This document shows, in pieces, positions 1 through 8,903 of a stretch of 64,000 nt of DNA (positions within the stretch are counted from its first letter, which is position 1; each line of letters starts with the position of its first letter). The notes under the pieces were generated by a model. The model ran no database searches. It was not told the origin of the DNA and saw only the letters and a program-made list of their open reading frames with translations. The DNA lies in NCBI RefSeq assembly GCF_000439375.1, contig NZ_ATMI01000013.1, positions 1-64,000 on the forward strand. The letters are read 5' to 3'. Both the position numbers and the translations under genes were made by a program. Source of the DNA: Tatumella saanichensis (GTDB lineage Bacteria; Pseudomonadota; Gammaproteobacteria; Enterobacterales; Enterobacteriaceae).

Positions 1-45
1 CTGTTAAACTTATCGCTAAGACTATTTTCTTCAAATCCATTATTA

Positions 46-1713
46 TTACTCTTGTACTGAAGGTGTCCGATATTTTTTAGCGACAGTTTGTACTTGCCAG
101 ATGTGAGCAATTTGTTCATGGCTCAACTCAGAAAATTCGGGAGAGATATCTGGCAGGAAAACAAGGTCTTCAGCGTTATAGCCACTGATATCGGGATATT
201 CAAGTGGCTTTTTCTCAACGGCTGAAGTTGAGGTTTTAGCCACATCATGTGAAAGATCGTGCTCGGTTTTTGTCGGAGGAGTCATATTATTCCTCTCACT
301 GACATTCTGCTGGGTTGCCGTAACCTGTTCTTTCTGAGAGATATGCACCGTGCGATGGGTGGTCATTTCTTTATCCAGTTTTTGGTCACGGATATAGTTT
401 TCTAGCTCTTTACGACGACTGTCCTCACGTTCTTTTTCCAGCTGAGTATGCTGCATAGCCACATAGCTCTCAAAATTACGATTTACTGATTGTTTAAGGA
501 TTTCGCGTTCATCTGCACTGGTCGTAGACTTATGCATAAGTTTACGCCGTAACATGCTCAGCTTATGATCAGCATGCATCGTAATGACACGTCTTTGACG
601 TTCCATAGCCGATCGCATTGCCTGAGCATTTGTAAAGCGGTGGGTCAGTAACCATGCCTCTTCAGAATGGATCCCAGCAAAGCCATAATTGCGACCCATA
701 AAGAATGCAAAGAACTGCACGCCAATATAAACGATGGAAAGGATAATAAAGGTGACCAATGAAGCATCATGCTTAGACTGTTGCATATCTGTTTCGGCTT
801 GCTGTCTAGCATGTTGATTATTTTGCTCCGCTTGCGCCGGCAATACATTGCTCCAAGGACTGCTCACCTCATTACTGGCCTGGTAACTGGAAACTGATTC
901 CTTAGACTCGACATACTGTAATGTATAATAACGTACGCCAAATGCGGCAACTGCGATAATGAAAATCCAAGAGTAAAAACCAACAATTGGCCAACGACGG
1001 ACAGCGCAATTATGATCTATCGAAATCCTGGCAGCGATCTGGTTGTAACGAGGCTGATCATTATCTTCATAAGTGTGAACAATCTGTATTTCATTAACTT
1101 CATTAAGGTTATGTTTTGACTCACTTTGGTTAAACCAAGTTTTAGCCTTTTTCAGTAATGAATTATAATGCTGGGCGAGGCCTGCATGGTGTGCGATAAA
1201 TCCCGATACTAGGGAAAGGATCAGAGCCAATGACCAGACTACAATTTGCAGATTATTTGCTGAGATACGCGGTGCCATAAAAGGGCCGAGGACATAGGCG
1301 AAGCCGATCGCTTCCATTACAAGCAACACAGCGATAACCGGGATTACCCAGAAAGGCCCTTTCTTACGCCCTGATTCAAGCACTTTTGCGAGATAGTCTT
1401 TGCATTGACTGTAGTAGGCAATGTCCTGATCGGCAGCAACATATTCACTGTAGTATAAGTCAGCAATGTTCTTCTCAACATCTAGCCATTGTGAGCTATG
1501 TACTACCGATGAGTTTGTCTTGTATTGGCGGGCGGACTTAGCTACTGTTCCCACGACTGGCATCACATGCCAGGTTCGCATAACAAAGTAACGAACATCA
1601 TCCCATTTTTTATAAGCTACCACTAAAGCAACAATAAATACTATCAATGCTGCAGTGATCAGCCGATGTTCCAAAATATTGGCGAATAAACCCGCCAGTG
1701 AAAAATCATTCAT
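46..1713 (-). CDS. Five-helix inner-membrane protein with charged C-terminal tail, unknown function
   Basis: I do not recognise this 555-residue protein. Hydrophobic segments lie near residues 18-34, 121-144, 156-175, 241-260 and 318-340, so it should sit in the inner membrane. After about residue 350 it is hydrophilic, rich in Arg, Lys, Glu and Gln, and likely forms a cytoplasmic helical or coiled tail; the stretch 295-317 between helices 4 and 5 is Gln/His-rich. It starts 21 bases after the stop of the OmpA-domain lipoprotein gene on the same strand, so the two are probably one operon and may form an envelope-spanning pair (inference). Base composition is more AT-rich than most of the window, which fits acquired DNA. 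There is no ATPase, peptidase or ExbB/TolQ motif that I can see. Confidence 0.8.
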   Translation of the reverse strand: MNDFSLAGLFANILEHRLITAALIVFIVALVVAYKKWDDVRYFVMRTWHVMPVVGTVAKSARQYKTNSSVVHSSQWLDVEKNIADLYYSEYVAADQDIAYYSQCKDYLAKVLESGRKKGPFWVIPVIAVLLVMEAIGFAYVLGPFMAPRISANNLQIVVWSLALILSLVSGFIAHHAGLAQHYNSLLKKAKTWFNQSESKHNLNEVNEIQIVHTYEDNDQPRYNQIAARISIDHNCAVRRWPIVGFYSWIFIIAVAAFGVRYYTLQYVESKESVSSYQASNEVSSPWSNVLPAQAEQNNQHARQQAETDMQQSKHDASLVTFIILSIVYIGVQFFAFFMGRNYGFAGIHSEEAWLLTHRFTNAQAMRSAMERQRRVITMHADHKLSMLRRKLMHKSTTSADEREILKQSVNRNFESYVAMQHTQLEKEREDSRRKELENYIRDQKLDKEMTTHRTVHISQKEQVTATQQNVSERNNMTPPTKTEHDLSHDVAKTSTSAVEKKPLEYPDISGYNAEDLVFLPDISPEFSELSHEQIAHIWQVQTVAKKYRTPSVQE

Positions 1714-1734
1714 GATTTCAGGATCTCATAATCG

Positions 1735-3282
1735 TTAAGGAGTAGGAATATAATTCGCCACATAAGTTGTGTTTGATTTCGGGTAAAAAATCTGTCCTTT
1801 CGTTGCTTTTGCTCCTGTTGTACTGAATACAATATCCATACAGGTCACAGCACTGCCAGGCTGGCGAGGATACACACGATAAATAATTTCGTCTTTGCCT
1901 TGGTAGGTTTGGGCAACCGCAGGGATCACAACAGAAGGTGTTTTCTTGACGCCGGTAAACTGAGTAATTATCGAGACGGTGGGATCCTGAGTAACCTGTG
2001 CACCTGCACGTAATATGGAAACAGGAGAAATAACCACCAAATTACTGTTAACCACATTAGCCCAAGATATACCACCATATCCTGGTAAGTAGTCATAACT
2101 GTGGTGTTCTGAAAAGTCTTTACCGGTGGCTAGGCTTTTTACCTGCCCACTGATTCTGATACTGTCGGATGCACAGCTCATCATATTGCCATCGGCAGCA
2201 TGTGCCTCAGGAAACCAGGATGAAGACTCGCGGAGGTTTACACTACTCACAACGCTTGCTGTTGATACTGCCGGCTGTCCACTGAAATCAATATAGGAGG
2301 CTGAGGATACCGCATGGCGCTCCCTTGGGGCGGGCATTGTATCTTCAACTTTACCCTTTTTGTCCGCTGATGTCGCAGTGAGTGAGAGATTAGCAGTAGG
2401 CTGTTTTATTTTGGTCTGGCGGATTGCCGATGACGCTGAGGAGAGAGAGGCTCTCGCTGTTTTATGTCTCTCCTGAGAGTAGAGGGCTGTGCCATCGCGC
2501 ATCGGAGCAGTTGTACTGCTATAACTCAAATACCGACTGTTTGCCTGCTCCTGTGCAATTCTTAACTCCATTGCTTTTTCATCGCTTAGCTGGCTGATCT
2601 CTACTCGCCTATTTTCTGCTCTTCCGTCATAAGTCTGGTTATTACCTATCGGGCGTGAAGAACCTGCTCCCTGATAATAAATATGGTTGGCAGAGATACC
2701 TGCATTGCGTAGTAACAGGCCAACGGCTTTAGCTCTTTGTTCAGAGAGTTGTTTATTAAGTTCAGGGTTACCCGTTGAATCAGTATGTCCCACGACCAAA
2801 AAGTAGTTTTGTTTATTGTCAGACCCAGCGTAGACCTTAGCAAGACTCTCCATCTGGTAACGACCAGTATTGGTCAGTTGTGCCGATCCACTGTCGAACA
2901 TACCGTGGTCGTTTACCTGAGCAACAATACCCGAAGCCTGTTTATCCGATGATGATATTTGCGTTAAAGCAGACTCGGTAGTCATGTGGATATTGGCTTT
3001 CTTCGCAGCATCAAGTAATGCTTGTGAACGTTTTTGCCAGATATTCCCAGCATAACATCCACCTCCAGCCCCTAAGGCGACACCGATGGCTGTTCCTGCC
3101 GCAGCATTCCCGAGTTTTCTTCCAATGATATTGCCTACAATTGCCCCCCCGATTGCACCAACACCACACAATATTTCCGTACCGTAATTAGCTCCAGTTT
3201 CATTGAGCTGATTTTGAGTGTTTGCGCAAGCACTTAGCATGCTGGCGGAGACAATAATGGCAGTTATTTCCTTAATTTTCAT
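1735..3282 (-). CDS. OmpA-family outer-membrane lipoprotein with glycine-zipper and extra C-terminal domain
   Basis: The N-terminus is a lipoprotein signal ending in LSAC, with Cys19 as the lipid anchor and Ala at +2, which predicts the outer membrane. Residues about 39-80 form a glycine-zipper segment. Residues about 128-230 form an OmpA C-terminal peptidoglycan-binding domain, with VVGHTDSTG and the NKQLSEQRAKAV helix containing the usual Leu-Ser and Arg. A low-complexity Ser/Thr/Ala linker (about 240-340) leads to a C-terminal domain of about 150 residues with two Cys, which I cannot place. At 515 residues it is far longer than plain OmpA-like lipoproteins such as Pal. It is the first gene of a two-gene operon with the five-helix protein downstream. 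The anchoring role is well supported; the purpose of the pair is unknown. Confidence 0.85.
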   Translation of the reverse strand: MKIKEITAIIVSASMLSACANTQNQLNETGANYGTEILCGVGAIGGAIVGNIIGRKLGNAAAGTAIGVALGAGGGCYAGNIWQKRSQALLDAAKKANIHMTTESALTQISSSDKQASGIVAQVNDHGMFDSGSAQLTNTGRYQMESLAKVYAGSDNKQNYFLVVGHTDSTGNPELNKQLSEQRAKAVGLLLRNAGISANHIYYQGAGSSRPIGNNQTYDGRAENRRVEISQLSDEKAMELRIAQEQANSRYLSYSSTTAPMRDGTALYSQERHKTARASLSSASSAIRQTKIKQPTANLSLTATSADKKGKVEDTMPAPRERHAVSSASYIDFSGQPAVSTASVVSSVNLRESSSWFPEAHAADGNMMSCASDSIRISGQVKSLATGKDFSEHHSYDYLPGYGGISWANVVNSNLVVISPVSILRAGAQVTQDPTVSIITQFTGVKKTPSVVIPAVAQTYQGKDEIIYRVYPRQPGSAVTCMDIVFSTTGAKATKGQIFYPKSNTTYVANYIPTP

Positions 3283-3948
3283 AGCGTCGCTTATAAATTC
3301 CTTAGTGGAAATCCCATTATCTTATTGATATTATTATGCTTTAACTGTATCTGCAGTCGAGTGTGACAACCTGATTAACTCTTAAATTGTAAGCAATGCT
3401 AATGTATCACTGAATATATCACTAACTCAATTTCAAATTATTCGGTCTACGCTTTTCGATGTATACCTTATGATGAGTGTTACCAATATTTTGTTAGTGT
3501 TTTAATCTGTAATTATATGTTTTTTTGGTGTTTTATTCTGATTAATGTTCTATTATTTATTCCGCAGAAATGTAATTATTAATATTCCTATTAAAATAAA
3601 TCCTAATAAATATAAATTATATTTTTAGCTGTATTAGTAAGGAATAAAAGAAGAATAATTATTTTCTAGTGCAACTTTTATTTTTTGATAGATAAGGGGA
3701 AGTGTTATTTTATAGTGATATACTATTGGTTTTTATTATCGTCACGTTTGACTGTGTGAGTTAAGTTATTTCTCTTGTATCTATATGGCGATTGCATTCC
3801 TACCAAGATCTGCACATAGTTAAAAAATTAGTATTTTCTTATGAAGGTTAACTTCAGTGGCGTTAATAGGGGAAGAAGAGTTCCCCCTCAATTATCCTCA
3901 GTATCAAATTAATACTAAATTGTATAATTATAATACGGCCATTTTTAG
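3283..3948. other. AT-rich intergenic region, no gene seen
   Basis: About 666 bases, very AT-rich, between the start of the OmpA-lipoprotein gene and the 3' end of the YhcH-family gene. I see no convincing ORF or RNA gene. It must hold the promoter of the lipoprotein operon on the minus strand, but many A/T-rich hexamers fit and I do not choose one. Confidence 0.5.
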
Positions 3949-4428
3949 TTATCTGTCCCCCTCCAGCAAACCACAATCAATTTTGGCGACGATCTTACGC
4001 AGGGCGGCGGGGGAGTCGCAGGTGGACATTGGGCGGTGCAGTTCGCCGGGGAAAATGATCGCCAGTTCGCCGGGTTGGAGATTGATCAGCGTTTCACCGG
4101 GGATGTCGGCGCAGAAACCGAGGTCATGGGCGTCGTTAAAGGGTTCACTCAGCGTTAGCGGTAAACCGAGGACGCCAGCCCCAATCACTTCCTTGCCTGC
4201 CAGCACAATATGAATGTCCAGATATTGGCGATGAAACTCGGGCTTTTGAGCGGCCAGTGGTTGGGTTTCTCCTTCGACGACATTAAAAAACATCTGCTTA
4301 TCCTGCACTTGATAATGGCCAGCAGGGAGTTCAGCAGGCTGGTGTTCAATGATGGTGGTCAGCATCTGGCGGATCACCGCTGGGTAAAGCGGATTGTTGG
4401 CGGCAGTGGTTAAGGCATCAATAATCAT
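3949..4428 (-). CDS. YhcH/YjgK/YiaL family protein (DUF386 cupin-like)
   Basis: This 159-residue protein has the YhcH/YjgK/YiaL signature: PEFHRQYLDIHIVLAG in the middle, and FPGELHRP followed by LRKIVAKI near the C-terminus, with His residues in the usual metal-site positions. Members are small beta-sandwich proteins of carbohydrate operons; NanQ acts as a sialic-acid anomerase, and EbgC is a beta-galactosidase subunit. Here it lies 30 bases downstream of the gluconokinase gene on the same strand, so it is probably the second gene of a gluconate or sugar-acid operon, where a sugar-isomer or anomer role is plausible (inference). Confidence 0.82.
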   Translation of the reverse strand: MIIDALTTAANNPLYPAVIRQMLTTIIEHQPAELPAGHYQVQDKQMFFNVVEGETQPLAAQKPEFHRQYLDIHIVLAGKEVIGAGVLGLPLTLSEPFNDAHDLGFCADIPGETLINLQPGELAIIFPGELHRPMSTCDSPAALRKIVAKIDCGLLEGDR

Positions 4429-4458
4429 CGTGGTGTCCTGATCTCGGCAAAGGGTGGG

Positions 4459-5061
4459 TTAGCGCAATTGGTGAACATACTGGCTAACGATACTGTCAAC
4501 CGGTGGCGTGATGTCGACGGCCATCACATCGGGTTCATCTAGCCCGGGAATTTCAAGGTTAGAAAATTGGCTACGTAGCAGAGCTTCGGGCATAAAGTGT
4601 CCCTGGCGCTGACGCATGCGCGCTAACACCCGCTCAAAATCACCGTGTAACCATAAGAATTTCAGGTGCGGGTTTGCGGCCCGGAGTTGGTCTCGGTAGC
4701 ATTTTTTCAGGGCGGAACAGACTAATACCCCGTTTTCATGTTTCTTATCCAAGCTGTAGATCACGTCTGCCAGTCGGTTCAGCCAAGGTTGGCGGTCAGT
4801 ATCGTCCAGCGGCTGGCCCGCCGCCATTTTGTCGATATTACGGCGGGGATGCAGGTCGTCCCCGTCGATAAATTTAGCCCGCAGGGCATGGGACAGGGCC
4901 TGACCGACGGTAGATTTGCCGGTGCCGGAAACCCCCATGATGATAATACAATGGTTGGTCAGCGTGCGGCTCTCCGCTGCCACAGCGTGCAGGTTCTCGT
5001 CGCCAAACGGCAGAGGAGTGAACTCAGAGCAGTGGCCCTGCATACTCAAAATATCATTCAT
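4459..5061 (-). CDS. Gluconokinase (GntK/IdnK family)
   Basis: The enzyme phosphorylates D-gluconate with ATP to 6-phosphogluconate for the Entner-Doudoroff and pentose phosphate routes. The P-loop GVSGTGKST is clear, followed by FIDGDDLHPRRNIDKMAAGQPLDD and VCSALKKCYRDQLR, all hallmarks of the family. The N-terminus is about 25 residues longer than GntK of about 175 residues. The open frame reaches a TTG at 5118, with ATGs at 5079, 5073, 5061 and 5043 and no strong ribosome site at any, so the start is uncertain; 5061 is my choice. It heads a minus-strand operon with the YhcH gene and diverges from a GntR/IdnR-like regulator, with CRP and operator-like sites between them. gntK and idnK cannot be separated on this evidence. 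Confidence 0.88.
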   Translation of the reverse strand: MNDILSMQGHCSEFTPLPFGDENLHAVAAESRTLTNHCIIIMGVSGTGKSTVGQALSHALRAKFIDGDDLHPRRNIDKMAAGQPLDDTDRQPWLNRLADVIYSLDKKHENGVLVCSALKKCYRDQLRAANPHLKFLWLHGDFERVLARMRQRQGHFMPEALLRSQFSNLEIPGLDEPDVMAVDITPPVDSIVSQYVHQLR

Positions 5062-5199
5062 GGCAGTACCCATTTTCATCTGCAAAACCCGATTACCTGA
5101 CAGCCACCTATCGGCCAACGGACTCAGATCGATAGGTCGTTATCAGTGCAAGGATGAAGTCAACGAGTCTCTATCTGACGTGGTTTTCCAGCGATAAAC

Positions 5200-5215
5200 T
5201 GTGACGGTGATCACT
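5200..5215. promoter_or_regulatory. CRP-like binding site in gluconokinase/regulator divergent region
   Basis: The sequence TGTGACGGTGATCACT fits TGTGA-N6-TCACA with one mismatch. It lies about 139 bases upstream of the chosen gluconokinase start and about 154 bases upstream of the regulator start. Gluconate genes of enteric bacteria are known to be under catabolite control, so this is a plausible activator site, read from sequence only. Confidence 0.65.
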
Positions 5216-5223
5216 AAAAAGAG

Positions 5224-5243
5224 TGTTACGGATCGGCGTTACA
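5224..5243. promoter_or_regulatory. Candidate operator for the LacI-type regulator
   Basis: Two 7-base half sites, TGTTACG and CGTTACA, face each other across 6 bases, with one mismatch in the dyad. GntR and IdnR of E. coli bind TGTTACC-type half sites, so this resembles their operators with wider spacing. It sits 9 bases from the CRP-like site. Binding is an inference. Confidence 0.4.
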
Positions 5244-5368
5244 CACCCTGTGATCGCTGCCAAAAAAATCGCGACCGCTAATCTGAAAACTCTGCGGAGG
5301 GCGGATTTCCATTCTGGGTAGCGGCAGGCATAATCAGGATCCACTCCCGTTGATTTCTGGCAGAACGA

Positions 5369-6361
5369 ATGAAAGTGCAGCGCATTACACTGAATGATAT
5401 TGCCACCCTGGCGGGTGTCACAAAAATGACGGTTAGCCGCTATCTACGGACCCCAGACAAAGTCAGTCCTGAGACTGCCGAGCGTATTGCCAGCGTGATC
5501 AAAGAGGTCAATTACCAGCCTGACCCGGATAATGCGGCGATTAACAGCACTGCTATCCAGCGCATTGGTGTGTTGGTACCGTCGTTTCATAACCAGATTT
5601 TTGCCGACCTGCTGGCTGGGGCAGAAACCGCCGCCGCCGCCCATGGTTACCAAACGCTGGTGGTTAATTACGATTACGATAGTCAGAAAGAAGAAGAGCA
5701 AATTGCCACGGTGTTGGCCTTCAATGTCAAAGCGCTGTTACTCACCGAAAGCGTACACAGCCTGCGGGCCGAAAAGTATCTGCGTAATACCAAAATCCCT
5801 GTGGCAGAAGTGATGGGGCTGGCGGAGAACCCTGGCCGCATTAATGTCGGCTTTGATAACTTCAAAGCAGGATTGGATATGACCCGTATGCTGCTGGCTA
5901 GCGGTAAACGGCATATTATTTATTTCGGTTCGATGTCAGATATCCGCGATGAGCAACGTTACGCCGGTTACTGTCAGGGGATGGCCGACGCCGGGCTGAG
6001 CGCCGGGCGCATTACCCCTGGTAAGGTCTCTTCTGTGTCGATGGGCAGTGGCATGATGACCCTAGCACGTCAGATGTACCCACAGATGGACGGCATTTTG
6101 TGCACCAATGACGATCTGGCGGTGGGCGTGTTACGTGAATGCCAGTCTCGTGGTATTGAGGTTCCGGCACAATTAGCGATTGCCGGTTTTCATGGCTTAG
6201 AGATAGGGCAGGTCACCACGCCACGGCTGGCTAGCGTGCTGACGCCACGCTTTGAAATGGGTAAGGTTGCCACCGAACTGTTGATAAAACAGGTCAAAGG
6301 ATTGCCCGCCATTGAACGAGTGGATCTCCACTATCGGTTATCGATGGGAGAAACCATTTAG
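5369..6361 (+). CDS. LacI-family transcriptional regulator (GntR/IdnR-like)
   Basis: A 330-residue LacI-type regulator. Residues about 6-55 hold the helix-turn-helix (TLNDIATLAGVTKMTVSRYL) and hinge region, followed by a periplasmic-binding-protein-like ligand domain with IGVLVPSFHN near residue 65 and the FHGLEIG region near 275. The sequence pattern is closest to the gluconate regulators GntR and IdnR. It diverges from the gluconokinase gene, so the likely effector is gluconate, a ketogluconate or 6-phosphogluconate (inference). It probably controls the divergent operon and perhaps the downstream dehydrogenase and carrier. A hairpin terminator follows at 6370-6396. Confidence 0.88.
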   Translation: MKVQRITLNDIATLAGVTKMTVSRYLRTPDKVSPETAERIASVIKEVNYQPDPDNAAINSTAIQRIGVLVPSFHNQIFADLLAGAETAAAAHGYQTLVVNYDYDSQKEEEQIATVLAFNVKALLLTESVHSLRAEKYLRNTKIPVAEVMGLAENPGRINVGFDNFKAGLDMTRMLLASGKRHIIYFGSMSDIRDEQRYAGYCQGMADAGLSAGRITPGKVSSVSMGSGMMTLARQMYPQMDGILCTNDDLAVGVLRECQSRGIEVPAQLAIAGFHGLEIGQVTTPRLASVLTPRFEMGKVATELLIKQVKGLPAIERVDLHYRLSMGETI

Positions 6362-6369
6362 CCGTAAAG

Positions 6370-6396
6370 CGGGTGATTCCCCATCACCCGTGTTTT
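6370..6396 (+). terminator. Rho-independent terminator after the LacI-family regulator
   Basis: Arms CGGGTGA (6370-6376) and TCACCCG (6384-6390) pair perfectly over a 7-base loop and are followed by TGTTTT. It begins 8 bases after the regulator stop codon. Confidence 0.7.
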
Positions 6397-6529
6397 GCCC
6401 ACCCAGATCACGCCTCCTGTAACACAAATTTTTAACATCCTTCTAAGTGACGCAGATCGCAAAAATCCCCGTAAAAAACACGTTTGATAAAGGGCATAGG
6501 CTTATGACCGTTTAGACAGGATCGCATCT

Positions 6530-7492
6530 ATGCACTCAGACACTCAGCACCACTCCTTACCGCAGGTACTCCTGGTCGCCCCTGTCATGGACGCGCTGCA
6601 GACCGAACTGGAAGCGCGCTATCAGGTTATCCGCGGATATCAACAGACTGACACTGCGGCGCTGCTGGCCGCCTCCGCGGACAAAATCACGGCGGTAGTG
6701 ACTCGGGGAGATGTCGGCATCAGCCGAGAACAGCTTGAGCAACTGCCACATGTCGGGATGATTGCGGTATTCGGTGTCGGGACTGATGCCATTGATATGG
6801 AGTATGCCCGTCAACGTCATATTCGCGTCGGCATCACCGCTGGCGTGCTGACCGATGATGTCGCCGACCTTGCTATGGGCTTATTACTGGCCGCCAGTCG
6901 CCGCCTGATCCAAGGGGACCGCTTTGTACGTGAAGGACGCTGGGAAAACAGTGCCCTACCGTTGGCAAATAAGGTGAGCGGCAAACGTATTGGTATCTTC
7001 GGCATGGGTAATATCGGCCAGGCGATTGCCCGTCGTGCCCGCGGGTTCGATATGTCCATTCTTTACACCAGCCGCCAGCGCAATGATGCGTTGGATTATC
7101 ACTGGTGTGCGGACTTGCAAACATTGGCCAAGGAAAGCGACTTTCTGGTGGTGGCCGCCTCCGGCAGTGCAGAGAATAAGGGCATCATTAATCGCCAAGT
7201 GTTTGACAGTATGCCGCAACACAGTTGGCTGATTAATATTGCTCGGGGCAATTTAGTTGATGAGAAGGCACTGATTGCGGCCTTACAACATCAACAGATC
7301 GCCGGAGCCGCCTTGGATGTGTTTGAAAATGAACCCCATGTCCCGAAAGCGTTTTTTGAACTGGATAATGTACTGTTGCAGCCTCATGTGGCCAGCGGCA
7401 CCGTCGAAACGCGGCAGGCCATGAGTGACTCGGTATTGGCAAATTTAGACGCCTTTTTTAATCAGCGGGAGATCCCCGGCTTGGTTGACTAA
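6530..7492 (+). CDS. D-isomer-specific 2-hydroxyacid dehydrogenase
   Basis: A 320-residue NAD(P)-dependent dehydrogenase that interconverts a 2-oxoacid and a D-2-hydroxyacid. The Rossmann motif GMGNIG is near residue 160. The catalytic triad is in place: Arg239 in NIARGNLVDE, Glu268 in ENEP and His286 in LQPHVASGT. Glyoxylate/hydroxypyruvate reductases and 2-ketogluconate reductases share this fold and are hard to tell apart. Its place between a gluconate-type regulator and an MFS anion carrier makes 2-ketogluconate reductase (product gluconate, then used by the kinase) the most attractive guess. It is followed by the MFS gene after about 100 bases containing a weak hairpin. Confidence 0.88.
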   Translation: MHSDTQHHSLPQVLLVAPVMDALQTELEARYQVIRGYQQTDTAALLAASADKITAVVTRGDVGISREQLEQLPHVGMIAVFGVGTDAIDMEYARQRHIRVGITAGVLTDDVADLAMGLLLAASRRLIQGDRFVREGRWENSALPLANKVSGKRIGIFGMGNIGQAIARRARGFDMSILYTSRQRNDALDYHWCADLQTLAKESDFLVVAASGSAENKGIINRQVFDSMPQHSWLINIARGNLVDEKALIAALQHQQIAGAALDVFENEPHVPKAFFELDNVLLQPHVASGTVETRQAMSDSVLANLDAFFNQREIPGLVD

Positions 7493-7530
7493 TCCCTGTT
7501 TTCGCATTCATCACAGACAGCCCCTTGCTA

Positions 7531-7563
7531 CTGGCCGTTGCCACTGACGGCTAGGGTATTTTT
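7531..7563 (+). terminator. Weak hairpin with T tract between dehydrogenase and MFS gene
   Basis: CTGGCCGT (7531-7538) pairs with ACGGCTAG (7547-7554) with one G-T pair and an 8-base loop; five T follow at 7559-7563 after GGTA. It may be a partial terminator or attenuator that separates the MFS gene from the dehydrogenase. Confidence 0.35.
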
Positions 7564-7595
7564 CGCTAGCCGCCCACTCTGACCGGGGAATGAAT

Positions 7596-8903
7596 ATGAA
7601 CGATAAAATACCTGGCACCCGCTGGTTGCGGGTCATCGCACCGATCCTCATTGCCTGCATCATGTCATTTATGGATCGGGTTAATATCAGTTTCGCGTTA
7701 CCGGGAGGCATGGAACAGGATTTAGGGATCTCTAGCCAGATGGCGGGAGTCGCCAGCGGGATCTTCTTTATTGGCTATTTATTCTTGCAGATACCTGGCG
7801 GACGGATTGCGGTACATGGTAGCGGCAAACGTTTTATTGCCGGCTCGTTAATGGCTTGGGCGATCGTTTCGGTGGCTACCGGCTTTGTTACCCATCAATA
7901 TCAACTGTTGGTATTGCGTTTTATTCTCGGCGTCTCCGAAGGGGGGATGTTACCGGTAGTATTGACGATGGTCAGTAACTGGTTCCCAGAGAAAGAACTG
8001 GGTCGCGCCAATGCTTTTGTGATGATGTTTGCGCCCCTTGGCGGCATCCTGACTGCACCGGTTTCCGGGGCGATAATTGCCTCTCTCGACTGGCGCTGGC
8101 TGTTTATTATTGAAGGGCTGCTGTCAGTGGTGGTGCTGATGGTGTGGTGGTTACTGATTAGCGACCGTCCAGAAGAGGCCCGCTGGTTACCAGAAAAAGA
8201 GCGTGAGTACTTACTGACAGAGTTAGGCAAGGAACGGCGGGCCCGTCAGGGCACGGCTGAGGTGACCAAAGCGCCCTTAAAAGCTGTGTTTGGTAATAAG
8301 GCACTGATGCGGCTGGTGGCGCTGAACTTCTTATACCAGACCGGAGATTATGGATTCACCCTGTGGTTACCGGCCATCCTGAAAAATCTGACCGGTGCCA
8401 ATATGGCGGGGGTTGGTATGCTGGCGATTCTGCCGTTTATTGCTACCTTGGCCGGCATCTATGTGATTTCACTGTTCAGTGATCGCAGCGGCAAACGTCG
8501 AGTATGGGTGCGGATTTCCCTGTACAGCTTTGCCGCAGCGCTGGTGGCGTCGGTACTGTTGCGTGACTACGTGATCGCATCTTATATCTCGCTGGTGGTG
8601 TGTGGTTTCTTCCTGAAGTCCGCCACCAGTCCGTTCTGGTCAATTCCGGGACGTATTGCCACACCGGAAGTGGCAGGCAGTGCCAGAGGGGTAATCAATG
8701 GACTGGGAAATCTCGGCGGTTTCTGTGGCCCCTATCTGGTCGGGGTGATGATGTATCTGTATGGTCAGGATGTGGCGGTCTGTGTGCTGGCGGCTGCGCT
8801 GTTACTGGCCGGAAGCTTGACCTTTCTGTTACCTAAGCAGTGTGACTTATCGGTGGCAGAACAGAAAAAAAGCGTGTCGGCGTCCGCTCCGCAACATATC
8901 TAA
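7596..8903 (+). CDS. MFS transporter, anion:cation symporter type
   Basis: A protein of about 435 residues with twelve predicted membrane helices and MFS motifs, including MDRVNISFA in helix 1, GGRIAVHGSGKR in the loop after helix 2, and the RFILGVSEGGMLPVV stretch typical of the anion:cation symporter (ACS) family. That family imports sugar acids such as hexuronates, galactonate and glucarate, and also phthalates and nicotinate. An ATG at 7590 is in frame, but GGGG at 7585-7588 is well placed only for the ATG at 7596, so I use 7596. Its neighbours (hydroxyacid dehydrogenase, gluconokinase, gluconate-type regulator) suggest gluconate or ketogluconate as substrate (inference). Confidence 0.87.
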   Translation: MNDKIPGTRWLRVIAPILIACIMSFMDRVNISFALPGGMEQDLGISSQMAGVASGIFFIGYLFLQIPGGRIAVHGSGKRFIAGSLMAWAIVSVATGFVTHQYQLLVLRFILGVSEGGMLPVVLTMVSNWFPEKELGRANAFVMMFAPLGGILTAPVSGAIIASLDWRWLFIIEGLLSVVVLMVWWLLISDRPEEARWLPEKEREYLLTELGKERRARQGTAEVTKAPLKAVFGNKALMRLVALNFLYQTGDYGFTLWLPAILKNLTGANMAGVGMLAILPFIATLAGIYVISLFSDRSGKRRVWVRISLYSFAAALVASVLLRDYVIASYISLVVCGFFLKSATSPFWSIPGRIATPEVAGSARGVINGLGNLGGFCGPYLVGVMMYLYGQDVAVCVLAAALLLAGSLTFLLPKQCDLSVAEQKKSVSASAPQHI

